A stretch of 64,000 nucleotides of DNA, taken from contig NZ_BAGD01000107.1 in the NCBI RefSeq assembly GCF_000308635.1, positions 1 to 64,000 of the forward strand. Direction: 5' to 3'. The notes beneath the pieces were generated by a model. That model was not told where the DNA came from. It made no database searches and saw only the letters and a list, made by a program, of their open reading frames with translations. Below, piece by piece: positions 26,827-34,875 of this stretch (position 1 is its first letter; each line of letters begins with the position of its first letter). A program made the translations under genes and the position numbers. The DNA is from Nocardia otitidiscaviarum NBRC 14405 (GTDB lineage: Bacteria > Actinomycetota > Actinomycetes > Mycobacteriales > Mycobacteriaceae).

Positions 26827-28233
26827 ATGGCGACCACACCCGACGGCGCGGCACACCGCCCGACCGCCGCCGACGACCTCCCGATCACGCTCGACCGCGC
26901 GGCATCGACGCCGCTGTCGGCACAGATCGCGGACCGACTGCGCGACGCCGCCGCCACCGGGGTCCTGCACCGCGGCGACCGCCTACCCTCCTCACGGGCA
27001 CTGGCGCTGCGCCTCGGCGTGAGCCGCACCGTGGTCACCGCCGCCTACGACCAACTGCACGCCGAAGGCTGGCTCGGCGGGCGACACGGATCCGGCACCT
27101 ACCTGACCGCCGCCCCACGGCTGGCCCCGGAGTGGTCACCGGCCGCCTCCGATGCGGACGAGGCGACGGATCTGGCCGATCTGGCCCCCGGCGCACCGTG
27201 CGTGGAGGCCATCGACCGCGCGGCGTGGCGACGGGCCTGGCGGGCGGCCGCCGCCCCGATGCCCCTGGTCCGCCGCAACCGCGCCGGTGACCCCGGCTAC
27301 CGCGCGGCGGTGGCCGAACACCTGCTGCGGCATCGGGGATTGGGCGCGTCCGGCGGCAGTGCGGTACTGGCCACGTCGGGCACCAGCGCCGCGGTGAGCG
27401 AACTGGCGGCCGCGGTGCTGCCCCCGGGCGCGGCGGTGGCCATCGAAGACCCGGGTTACCGCCGGGCCGCGGGCGCGTTCCGGGCGGCCGGAATCGAGTT
27501 GGTGCCGATTCCGGTCGATGACCACGGCCTGCGGGTGGACCTGCTGCCGGACGGCGTGAGCGCCATGTATTGCACTCCCGCGCACCAGTTTCCGCTGGGC
27601 GCACGGATGCCCGCCGAGCGGCGGGTGCGGCTCGTCGAATTCGCCCGCCGCACCGGCGCTCTGATCATCGAGGACGACTACGACGGCGAATTGCGTTACG
27701 ACACCGCGCCCTTGCCGCTGCTGGCCACCCTCGCCCCCGATGTGGTGGTGCATCTCGGCACCACCAGCAAGATCCTCACCCCCGCGCTGGGCATCGGCTG
27801 GCTCGTCGCCGCGCCCGCCGTCGCCGACGCGGTGCTCGCCCATCGCGAACACACCGGCACCGGTCCGGCCGCGGCCGGGCAGCTGGTGCTGGCCGAACTG
27901 GCCGCACACGGCGATCTCGCCCGGCATCTGCGCCGACTCCGCCGCGAAATGCAGACGCGGCGCGCCATGGTGGTGGCGGAACTGCGCCGACACGGGCTCG
28001 GGGTGATCGGCGACGCCGCCGGATCACACGTGGTGGTGCCGTTGGCCTCGGCCACCGCCGAGGCGGCCGCGGTGGCGGCGGCGGAGCGGCGCGGCGTGCA
28101 CCTCGGCCGCCTCGACACCCATTACGTCGGGCCGCGACGGCTGTTCGGCGTGGCGCTCGGTTACGCCGCCCTGCCGCGCGCGGACCTGGCGGCGGCGCTG
28201 CGGACCGCCGGGGAGTGCCTGGCCGCGCCGTAG
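26827..28233 (+). CDS. MocR/PdxR-type regulator: GntR HTH fused to aminotransferase fold
   Basis: A 468-residue regulator. Residues about 15-80 form a GntR winged helix (PLSAQIADRLRDAAATGVL, LPSSRALALRLGVSRTVVTA, HAEGWLGGRHGSGTYL). The rest is a fold-type I aminotransferase-like domain. The PLP-binding lysine lies in LGTTSKILTPALGIGWL, and EDDYDGELRYD and YCTPAHQFPLG are conserved neighbours. MocR proteins sense PLP or amine ligands and control vitamin B6, GABA or related genes. ATG at 26827 has GAGGCGG upstream. It is divergent from the flavin-binding protein and probably regulates both. Confidence 0.9.
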   Translation: MATTPDGAAHRPTAADDLPITLDRAASTPLSAQIADRLRDAAATGVLHRGDRLPSSRALALRLGVSRTVVTAAYDQLHAEGWLGGRHGSGTYLTAAPRLAPEWSPAASDADEATDLADLAPGAPCVEAIDRAAWRRAWRAAAAPMPLVRRNRAGDPGYRAAVAEHLLRHRGLGASGGSAVLATSGTSAAVSELAAAVLPPGAAVAIEDPGYRRAAGAFRAAGIELVPIPVDDHGLRVDLLPDGVSAMYCTPAHQFPLGARMPAERRVRLVEFARRTGALIIEDDYDGELRYDTAPLPLLATLAPDVVVHLGTTSKILTPALGIGWLVAAPAVADAVLAHREHTGTGPAAAGQLVLAELAAHGDLARHLRRLRREMQTRRAMVVAELRRHGLGVIGDAAGSHVVVPLASATAEAAAVAAAERRGVHLGRLDTHYVGPRRLFGVALGYAALPRADLAAALRTAGECLAAP

Positions 28234-28242
28234 CATGGACGC

Positions 28243-28293
28243 GTGACCCGGCCCGGGTCGCGCTGCAACCGTCGCGGAGTGGAGGCTTCATGA
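28243..28293 (+). CDS. Possible 16-codon leaderless ORF coupled to the DUF2630 gene
   Basis: A GTG at 28243 lies six bases after TAGCAT (28231-28236, which overlaps the mocR stop codon). It opens a 16-codon frame whose TGA overlaps the ATG of the next gene as ATGA. The arrangement suggests a leaderless leader peptide translationally coupled to DUF2630. Its short peptide (VTRPGSRCNRRGVEAS) has no known family. No direct evidence of expression. Confidence 0.4.
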   Translation: MTRPGSRCNRRGVEAS

Positions 28294-28535
28294 CCGATCA
28301 GGACATTCTCGCGCGTATCAAGACACTGGTGGATCGCGAGCACGAGCTGCGGTCCAAGACCACCGGCGGTGAGCTGGACCCGGAGAGCGAGCGCGCCCAA
28401 CTGGCCGAGCTCGAGGTGCAGCTGGACCAGTGCTGGGATCTGCTGCGGCAGCGCCGGGCCCGGCTCGATCAGGGGCGCGATCCCGATTCGGCCCAGCCGA
28501 ATTCCGCCCAGCAGGTGGAAGGCTATCTCCAGTAG
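28290..28535 (+). CDS. DUF2630 family small protein
   Basis: An 81-residue cytoplasmic protein of the actinobacterial DUF2630 family, function unknown. It starts MTDQDILARIKTLVDREHEL and continues with a long helix-rich stretch, LDQCWDLLRQRRARLDQGRD, typical of the family, probably a coiled-coil. The start at 28290 has GGAGG nearby and overlaps the stop of a possible 16-codon upstream ORF. A strong terminator follows immediately. It could be expressed from its own promoter inside the 3' end of mocR. Confidence 0.85.
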   Translation: MTDQDILARIKTLVDREHELRSKTTGGELDPESERAQLAELEVQLDQCWDLLRQRRARLDQGRDPDSAQPNSAQQVEGYLQ

Positions 28536-28541
28536 GTTTTT

Positions 28542-28570
28542 TCGGCCCCCGATCGGGGGCCGATTTTTTT
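28542..28570 (+). terminator. Strong Rho-independent terminator after DUF2630
   Basis: The 11-base arm TCGGCCCCCGA (28542-28552) is followed directly by its exact complement TCGGGGGCCGA (28553-28563), then seven T residues (28564-28570). It isolates the DUF2630 unit from the magnesium riboswitch transcript just downstream. Confidence 0.93.
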
Positions 28571-28575
28571 GGGAT

Positions 28576-28620
28576 TTGACTTATCCGAATTCGTGCGACA
28601 CCATTGTCGACGTTCATGCA
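28576..28620 (+). promoter_or_regulatory. Probable promoter for the M-box transcript
   Basis: TTGACT at 28576-28581 would serve as a -35 element between the terminator and the riboswitch. The -10 is not clear: CACCAT lies 17 bases later and CATTGT 20 bases later, both poor. Placement is right, the exact start is uncertain. Confidence 0.3.
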
Positions 28621-28790
28621 CCTCGATAGGTGAGGCTCCTACGCGAACACAGGCCACTGATCTGACGACGTCGAGAGACGCCCAAGGTTAGGACAGGTCT
28701 TCCCGGATTAAGGGATGTACCCGAAGTGGCTTCCCGGCTCGATGCCGAGACACGTCGCGTAGTGCCGAAACTCTGACGAGAGGGGTGCTC
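28617..28790 (+). ncRNA. M-box (ykoK leader) magnesium riboswitch
   Basis: The conserved M-box elements appear in order. ATAGGTGAGGCTCCTA is the family hallmark (28626-28641), then GTCGAGAGACGCCCAAGG (about 28670-28687), TTAGGACAGG, GCTCGATGCCGAGAC (about 28737-28751) and GTGCCGAAACTCTGACGAG (28762-28780). The P1 stem pairs GCACCTC (28618-28624) with GAG...GGTGC near 28780-28788. M-box RNAs bind Mg2+ and switch off magnesium transporter genes when Mg2+ is plentiful; here the downstream genes are a small ORF and mgtA. A 7-bp hairpin CCAGGGA/TCCCTGG (28792-28809) follows but has no T-run, so control may be Rho-dependent or translational. Confidence 0.92.
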
Positions 28791-28984
28791 ACCAGGGAAA
28801 CGTCCCTGGCCCGCTCCCTGCTGTGCTTTCGATTCGGCGTCCCCGCACGCCTCGGCCGCAAGGAGGTGAGATCCGCAGGATGACACCCGGTGGAAGTCCG
28901 TATCCGTCTCGATCACTCTGCATTGTCTCGCCCGGTCGCGGCATTCCTTCGAACTGACCGTTCGGCGAATTCAGCGCATTCTCA

Positions 28985-29012
28985 GGCAATTGTCATGTCC
29001 TCGACAATTGTC
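28985..29012. repeat. Paired CAATTGTC palindromes in the mgtA leader
   Basis: GGCAATTGTC at 28985-28994 and the perfect palindrome GACAATTGTC at 29003-29012 lie 18 bases apart in the leader after the riboswitch. They may be operators for a second regulator or alternate RNA pairing partners. Confidence 0.35.
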
Positions 29013-29087
29013 CATCCCAGTGTGCGCGAATTCGGTTGTAAAGAGTTCGAAGCGATGAATCGCGGCCCTGTCACCGAGGAGTTCGCC

Positions 29088-29273
29088 ATGACCTTCATCG
29101 CACGTCGTACCCCATCCCCCCTGACCACCGCCCTGCTCGGCGGCTGCCGCCGCGGCGCGCACCGCCTGTGGGCACGCCGGAATCTCACCCCGCAGGAACG
29201 GGCCAACCTGCTGGCGGGCTACACGCCACCGGCAGTGGTCAGCGCCTCGCTGGGCTGCCACCCGAAGCGGTAG
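29088..29273 (+). CDS. Small ORF (61 aa) between M-box and mgtA
   Basis: A 61-residue basic protein without a clear membrane helix, starting at ATG 29088 with GAGGAG six bases upstream. An in-frame ATG at 29055 is less well placed. The C-terminal part LTPQERANLLAGYTPP is the most protein-like segment. It sits between the magnesium riboswitch and mgtA with a 57-bp gap to mgtA, so it must be transcribed under M-box control. From memory, an M. tuberculosis M-box also precedes a small uncharacterised gene (Rv1535); homology to that is not established here. It could modulate MgtA or act as a leader ORF. I assign no function. Confidence 0.6.
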   Translation: MTFIARRTPSPLTTALLGGCRRGAHRLWARRNLTPQERANLLAGYTPPAVVSASLGCHPKR

Positions 29274-29330
29274 GCGGCCACGCACCGACACCCCACAGTC
29301 CCGATGCGGCTACCGCGCGAGGAGTACCTC

Positions 29331-32039
29331 ATGACCATGTCCACTCCGCTATCCCTCCAGCGGCCGGAACCACCCACCCACCGTCCGTCCCGCCGGGAAC
29401 GCCGAGCCGCCGAGCTGGAGGACCGCACCCGCGCGGTCGGCGCGAAGCTGGTCGGCATCAGTGCCCGACCCGCGAAACAGGTGCTGCACGACCTGGATTC
29501 GGTGCGTGCGGGCCTCGACCACGCCGACGCCGATCAGCGGCTGGCGCAGTACGGCCCGAACAAGATCGCCCACGAATACGTTCCGCACTGGCTGGTGCAG
29601 CTGGTGCGGGCGTTCGGGAATCCGTTCATCCTGGTGCTGGCGGGCCTGGCCGTCGTGCTCTACCTGACCGGCGATGCCGAGGGCGTCATCACCATCGGCA
29701 TCATGATCACGATCAGCACGCTGATCCGGTTCTGGCAGGAGTTCCGTTCCAACCGCGCCGCCGAAGCGCTGACCCGGCTGGTCACCACCACAGCGGCGGT
29801 GGTGCGGCGCGACGCGGGCGCACCGCGCGGCCGTGCCCGGGAGATCCCCATGGCCGAGGTGGTGCCCGGCGATATCGTGCACCTGGCCGCCGGTGACCTG
29901 GTGCCCGCCGATATGCGGCTCATCGCCGCCAAGGACCTCATGGTCGCCCAGGCCGCCCTCACCGGTGAATCGCTGCCGGTGGAGAAGGCCGACACCACCA
30001 CCGGCGACACCCGGCGGCACACCCGCCCCGACCCCGCCGAGGCCGACAACCTGGTGCTGATGGGCACCTCCGTCACCTCCGGCACCGGTACCGGGGTGGT
30101 GGTCGCGACCGGTTCGGACACCTACTTCGGCTCCATGGCCGACATCATGGTCGGCGCGCATCCGGAGACCGCGTTCGACACCGGGGTGAAGCGGGTCGCC
30201 TATCTGCTCATCCGGTTCATGCTGGTCATGGTGCCCGTGGTGTTCGTCGTCAACGGCTGGAATCAGGGCGATTGGACCTCGGCGTTCCTGTTCGCGGTGG
30301 CCGTGGCGGTGGGCCTCACACCGGAGATGCTGCCGGTGGTGGTGACCGCCAATCTGGCCAAGGGCGCGGTCGCCATGAGCAAGCGCAAGGTCGTGGTCAA
30401 GCGGCTGAGCGCGATTCAGAATCTGGGCGGCATGGATGTGCTGTGCACCGACAAGACCGGCACCCTCACCGAGGACCGGGTCGTACTGGACCGATACCTG
30501 GACATGCACGGGCGGCCGAGCGACGAGGTGCTGCGGTTGGCGTATCTGAACAGCCACTTCCAGACCGGATTGCGCAATCTGCTGGACCGCGCCGTCATCG
30601 ACCGAATGGACGAGGCCGAGGAGGTCGTCGTCGACAGCCGCTATCGGCTCGCGGACGAGATCCCCTTCGATTTCGTGCGCCGCCGGATGTCCGTGGTGCT
30701 CAGCGACCGATTGGGCGGCCCCGCGGAGAACCAGCTCGTCTGCAAGGGGGCGGTGGAGGAGGTCGTCGCGCTGTGCCGGTTCGCACGCGACGGCGACCGC
30801 GAGATCGCCATGTCCCCCGAACTGCGCGAACGTGTGATCGACGTGGCCGAGCGGACCAATCGCGAGGGCCTGCGGGTGGTGGCCGTCGCCACCCGGGCGG
30901 TGCCGATTCGCGACCGCTACACGGCGACCGACGAGACCGAATTGACGCTGGTCGGCTTCCTCGCCTTCCTCGATCCGCCCAAGCAGGACGCGGCCGCGGC
31001 GCTGAAAGCCCTGGCGGACAACGGCGTCGAGGTGAAGGTGATCACCGGCGACAGCGAACTGGTGGCGGCGCGGGTGTGCGCGGGCGTCGGCCTCGCGGTG
31101 GGCGAACCGGTCACCGGTACCCGGCTCGAGCTGACCGATGACGCGGATCTGCCCGAATTGGTGGAACGCACCACGCTGTTCGCCAAGATCGACCCGGCGC
31201 AGAAGGCGCGCATCGTACGCACCCTGCACGCGCGCGGCCACACCGTCGGCTTCCTCGGCGACGGCATCAACGACGCGGCGGCGCTGCGTGAGGCCGATGT
31301 GGGCATCTCGGTGGACACCGCGGTCGATATCGCCAGGGAATCCGCGGACATCATCCTGCTGGAGAAGGACCTCATGGTGCTCGAACGCGGCGTCATCGAG
31401 GGCCGCCGCACCTTCGGCAACACCATGAAGTACATCAAGATGACCGCGTCGTCGAATTTCGGCAATGTGTTCTCGGTGCTGGTGGCCTCGGCGTTCCTGC
31501 CCTTCCAGCCCATGCTGGCGGTGCACCTGCTGGTGCAGAACCTGCTCTACGACATCTCACAGCTCAGCATTCCGTGGGATCGCATGGACGAGGAGTATCT
31601 GCGCAAGCCGCAGCAGTGGAACGCCCGGGATCTCGGCCGGTTCATGCTGTGCATCGGCCCGACCAGCTCGATCTTCGATATGAGCACCTTCGCGCTGATG
31701 TGGTTCGTGTTCCAGGCCAACAGTCCCGAACACCAGACGCTGTTCCAATCCGGCTGGTTCATCGAGGGGCTGCTCTCCCAGACCCTCATCGTGCATTTGA
31801 TCCGCACCCGGAAGCTCCCGTTCCTCCAGTCGCGGGCGGCCCTGCCGGTGCTGCTGACCACGGGCACGATCATGGCCGTCGGCATCTGGCTGCCCTTCTC
31901 GCCGCTGGCGGACGTCCTCCGGATGCAGGCCCTGCCGCTGGCGTATTTCCCCTGGCTGGTGCTGACGCTGCTGAGTTACTGCCTGGTGGCGCAGCTGGCG
32001 AAGACGCTGTACATCCGGAAGTTCGGCCGTTGGCTGTGA
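29331..32039 (+). CDS. mgtA: Magnesium-translocating P-type ATPase
   Basis: P-type IIIB ATPase that imports Mg2+ across the cytoplasmic membrane; 902 residues, the usual length. Motifs in order: LTGESLPVEK actuator loop (about 210-219), PEML in the fourth membrane helix region (about 331), the phosphorylated Asp374 in CTDKTGTLTEDRV, VITGDSELVAARVC, and GDGINDAAALREADVGISVD hinge motif. About ten membrane segments are present. The start ATG at 29331 has GAGGAG upstream and the N-terminal cytoplasmic tail is arginine-rich. Control by the M-box riboswitch fits magnesium starvation induction. Confidence 0.96.
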   Translation: MTMSTPLSLQRPEPPTHRPSRRERRAAELEDRTRAVGAKLVGISARPAKQVLHDLDSVRAGLDHADADQRLAQYGPNKIAHEYVPHWLVQLVRAFGNPFILVLAGLAVVLYLTGDAEGVITIGIMITISTLIRFWQEFRSNRAAEALTRLVTTTAAVVRRDAGAPRGRAREIPMAEVVPGDIVHLAAGDLVPADMRLIAAKDLMVAQAALTGESLPVEKADTTTGDTRRHTRPDPAEADNLVLMGTSVTSGTGTGVVVATGSDTYFGSMADIMVGAHPETAFDTGVKRVAYLLIRFMLVMVPVVFVVNGWNQGDWTSAFLFAVAVAVGLTPEMLPVVVTANLAKGAVAMSKRKVVVKRLSAIQNLGGMDVLCTDKTGTLTEDRVVLDRYLDMHGRPSDEVLRLAYLNSHFQTGLRNLLDRAVIDRMDEAEEVVVDSRYRLADEIPFDFVRRRMSVVLSDRLGGPAENQLVCKGAVEEVVALCRFARDGDREIAMSPELRERVIDVAERTNREGLRVVAVATRAVPIRDRYTATDETELTLVGFLAFLDPPKQDAAAALKALADNGVEVKVITGDSELVAARVCAGVGLAVGEPVTGTRLELTDDADLPELVERTTLFAKIDPAQKARIVRTLHARGHTVGFLGDGINDAAALREADVGISVDTAVDIARESADIILLEKDLMVLERGVIEGRRTFGNTMKYIKMTASSNFGNVFSVLVASAFLPFQPMLAVHLLVQNLLYDISQLSIPWDRMDEEYLRKPQQWNARDLGRFMLCIGPTSSIFDMSTFALMWFVFQANSPEHQTLFQSGWFIEGLLSQTLIVHLIRTRKLPFLQSRAALPVLLTTGTIMAVGIWLPFSPLADVLRMQALPLAYFPWLVLTLLSYCLVAQLAKTLYIRKFGRWL

Positions 32040-32118
32040 TCGGTTCGATCCGGCCACGTATTGGCAACAAGTCAGTAGGGTCTAGCGGGCGGGTGGGTCG
32101 CGCCTATACCGTTTTCCA

Positions 32119-33630
32119 ATGGTGGCAACGATCGATATCACTACTGCCGACGGCGTCGTCCGCGGTTCCCGGGGCCGCCGCGTGGCGCGCTGGCGGTCCG
32201 TCCCCTATGCGGCGCCGCCCGTGGGAGAGCTGCGATTCCGGGCGCCGCAGCCGGTGCGGTCCTGGGCCGGGGTGCGCGACGCCCGGGAATTCGGCCTCGC
32301 CGCGATGCAGCATCGCAGCGGCGCTCGCATCGGGCCGCGACAGCAGCAGCCGACCGGCGAGGACTGTCTGACACTCAATATCACCGCGCCCGTTGGGCAT
32401 TCGGCGACGCCGCGCCCGGTCATGGTGTTCATCCACGGCGGCGGATACATGATCGGCACCTCGGCGCTGGGACTGTATTCCGGGGCGCGGCTGGCCGTGC
32501 GCGGTGATGTGATCGTGGTGTCGCTGAACTACCGGCTGGGCGGATTCGGCTATGTGGACTTCAGCGAATATTCCACGCCCGAGCGGCGATTCGATTCGAA
32601 TCTGGGGCTGCGCGACCAGGTGGCGGCGCTGGAGTGGGTGCGGCGCAATATCGCGGCCTTCGGCGGCGATCCGGACAATGTCACGATCTTCGGCGAATCC
32701 GCCGGGGCGCACGCGGTATTGAGCCTGTTCGCGACCCCGGCGGCGGAAGGTCTGTTCCACCGGGGTATCTCGCAGAGCCCGCCCGCGGCGTGGGCGGCCA
32801 GCCCGGACGACGCCAAACTCTTCGCCCGCCGCTGCGTGGAGGGTCTCGGGGCCAGCCCGGAGGAGGCATCGCGTGCGCTGATCTCGGCCGGTGCCAATGA
32901 CATTCGCCGCGCGGTGGACCGGGCCGTCGCCAGGGTGCTGCGGGAGCAGCCGGGACTGTTTCCGGCCGTGCCCATGGTGGACGGCGACTTCCTGCCGCGC
33001 TCCCCGCTGGACGCGCTCACCGAGGGCAGCGCGCACCGGCTGCCGCTCATCATCGGCAGCAATCGCGATGAGGGGACGCTGTTCGCGCGGCTGTCCGATA
33101 CGCTGCCGACCACGCCGGAACGCATTCGCAAGGTGCTCGCGCATTCCGGCGCCGAGGCCGCGGCCCAGGTGGTCGCCGCCTATCCGGGCTTCCCGGACCC
33201 GAAGGTCGCGGTGCGCATGGGTGGGGATTTCGTGCTGTGGCGGTCCACGGTGACGGCCATGGAGGGACACAGCCGCTACGCGCCCACCTACGGCTACCGC
33301 TTCGATTTCGCCCCGCGCGCACTGCATCTCGCCGGATTCGGAGCCACCCACGCCTTCGACCTGATCCCGGTGTTCGGGGCCAGCGACACCCCGTTCGGAC
33401 GCGCGCTCACGGTGGCTGGCGGCCAGCGCGGCATGCGCTCGGTGACCCGGCAGTTCCAGGACAACTGGCTGTCCTTCGCCCGTGACGGCGCACCCCTGCC
33501 GTCCTGGCCGCAGTACACCGAGGACCGGCGCACGACCATGATCATCGACTACCCGCCGCGACTGGAGGACGATCCCGACCGCGCCAAACGCCTCGCCTGG
33601 CAGGGAATTACGGTACCGACCCTGATCTGA
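32119..33630 (+). CDS. Type B carboxylesterase (alpha/beta hydrolase)
   Basis: A 503-residue esterase hydrolysing carboxylic esters. It has the type B signatures EDCLTLNI (about 81-88), the oxyanion FIHGGGYM, and the nucleophile Ser194 in TIFGESAGAHAV. The acid residue is probably the Glu in SNRDEGTLF and the histidine that in GATHAFDL. No signal peptide is visible, so it is probably cytoplasmic. ATG at 32119 lies six bases after TACCGT (32107-32112), again the leaderless arrangement. It stands alone, convergent with the Fpg/Nei gene across a gene-free gap. Natural substrate unknown. Confidence 0.9.
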   Translation: MVATIDITTADGVVRGSRGRRVARWRSVPYAAPPVGELRFRAPQPVRSWAGVRDAREFGLAAMQHRSGARIGPRQQQPTGEDCLTLNITAPVGHSATPRPVMVFIHGGGYMIGTSALGLYSGARLAVRGDVIVVSLNYRLGGFGYVDFSEYSTPERRFDSNLGLRDQVAALEWVRRNIAAFGGDPDNVTIFGESAGAHAVLSLFATPAAEGLFHRGISQSPPAAWAASPDDAKLFARRCVEGLGASPEEASRALISAGANDIRRAVDRAVARVLREQPGLFPAVPMVDGDFLPRSPLDALTEGSAHRLPLIIGSNRDEGTLFARLSDTLPTTPERIRKVLAHSGAEAAAQVVAAYPGFPDPKVAVRMGGDFVLWRSTVTAMEGHSRYAPTYGYRFDFAPRALHLAGFGATHAFDLIPVFGASDTPFGRALTVAGGQRGMRSVTRQFQDNWLSFARDGAPLPSWPQYTEDRRTTMIIDYPPRLEDDPDRAKRLAWQGITVPTLI

Positions 33631-33954
33631 ACCGACCTCAGTGTGCGAGACCGCTCGACCGTGGGCACCTTCGACCGGGCCCGCAACCGCGACCGCCGCC
33701 TGTGCTCGGCCACCAAATCCAACGGCAAGCCGTCATGGGTGCCGAGCCGACCCGGCTGAGCCCAGCCCACGCGAGGTCGCGGATGGCCGCGCCGAGAGCG
33801 ATGGCGGCGGCGAGCACCGACCGGCGCATACGGCCAGCCGCAGCGGTGCGCCAGCGGCGCATTCGCGGCGGACACACCTCCCCACGACGGTCGGCAGCAG
33901 GCCCACCGGCGGGTGCGCGCCCGACACGCCACCGTGGCCCGCAGGGTCGCCGCC
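33631..33954. other. Gene-free stretch between convergent genes
   Basis: About 320 bp between the esterase and the Fpg/Nei gene. Frames exist on both strands, but their translations are arginine-, alanine- and proline-rich without family features. No hairpin with a T-run was seen. Confidence 0.35.
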
Positions 33955-34821
33955 CTACTTCAGCAGGCGCGACATGCGGCGGTCGGCGAGGATCTTGCCG
34001 CCGGTCTGGCAGGTGGGGCAGTACTGGAAGGACTTGTCCGCGAAGGACACCTCGCGGACGGTGTCGCCGCAGACCGGGCACGGCATGCCGGTGCGGCCGT
34101 GCACCCGCATGCCGGAACGCTTCTCGCCCTTGAGCCGCGCGGCGTCCTGACCCACGGACCGCTCGACCGCGTCGCGCAGTTCCGCGCGCATGGCCGCATA
34201 GAGCCGGGACAGCTGCTCCGCGTCCAGAGTTCCGGCATTCGCGAACGGCGACAGCCGCGCGGTGTGCAGGATCTCGTCGGAGTACGCATTGCCGATACCG
34301 GCGATGACGGTCTGATCGGTGAGCGCGTTCTTCACCCGCTGCGAGGTGCCGTGCAGCAGTTCGGCGAATTCGGGCTCGCTCACCGCCAGCGCGTCCGGAC
34401 CGAGGCGGGCGATACTGGGCACCGCGAGCGGATCGGCGGTCAGCCAGACCGCGAGCCGCTTCTTGGTGCCCGCCTCGGTGAGGTCGAAGGCCGGGGTCGC
34501 GCCCTCCGGGGTGAACAGGTGCACGCGCAGGGCGAGCGGCCCCTTCCCCGGTTTGGGCGGGGCGGCGCCGGGCTCGTCGAGCCAGCGCAGCCAGCCCGCC
34601 CGCGACAGGTGCGTGATCAGCCACAGCCCGTCACAGTCGATGCCGAGATGCTTACCCCAGTGCCCCACCCCCGTCACATCACGCCCGGACAGCGCGGTCA
34701 CCGGCGGATCGAAGGTTTTGAGCACGCTCAGCGCCGCCACATCGACCCGACCCACGACCGCGCCCACCGCATGCTCGGCGAGGAATTGCTCCAGCGCCAC
34801 GATTTCGGGTAACTCGGGCAC
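33955..34821 (-). CDS. Fpg/Nei-family DNA glycosylase
   Basis: Base excision repair glycosylase/AP lyase of 288 residues. The catalytic N-terminus is PELPEIVALE after the initiator, with Pro2 and Glu3 as in Fpg and Nei. The H2TH region contains NALTDQTVIAGIGNAYSDEI. The C-terminal zinc finger has Cys248, Cys251, Cys268 and Cys271 (CPVCG...YCPTC). It removes oxidised bases. Whether Fpg-like (8-oxoguanine) or Nei-like (pyrimidines) cannot be settled by eye; DNA-glycosylase family is certain. GTG at 34821 is preceded by TAGGCT six bases upstream. Confidence 0.92.
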   Translation of the reverse strand: MPELPEIVALEQFLAEHAVGAVVGRVDVAALSVLKTFDPPVTALSGRDVTGVGHWGKHLGIDCDGLWLITHLSRAGWLRWLDEPGAAPPKPGKGPLALRVHLFTPEGATPAFDLTEAGTKKRLAVWLTADPLAVPSIARLGPDALAVSEPEFAELLHGTSQRVKNALTDQTVIAGIGNAYSDEILHTARLSPFANAGTLDAEQLSRLYAAMRAELRDAVERSVGQDAARLKGEKRSGMRVHGRTGMPCPVCGDTVREVSFADKSFQYCPTCQTGGKILADRRMSRLLK

Positions 34822-34875
34822 ACCCGCAGCCTACCGGCACCCACCGACATGGCGCCCGATGTGAACACGCCCTGG

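Noticed and set aside
28621-28790. Small protein gene in the M-box region
   Set aside because: The conserved RNA words explain the sequence; frames there have no ribosome site.
33631-33954. Frame encoding an unknown protein between esterase and Fpg/Nei
   Set aside because: No start with a ribosome site, atypical composition, no family features.
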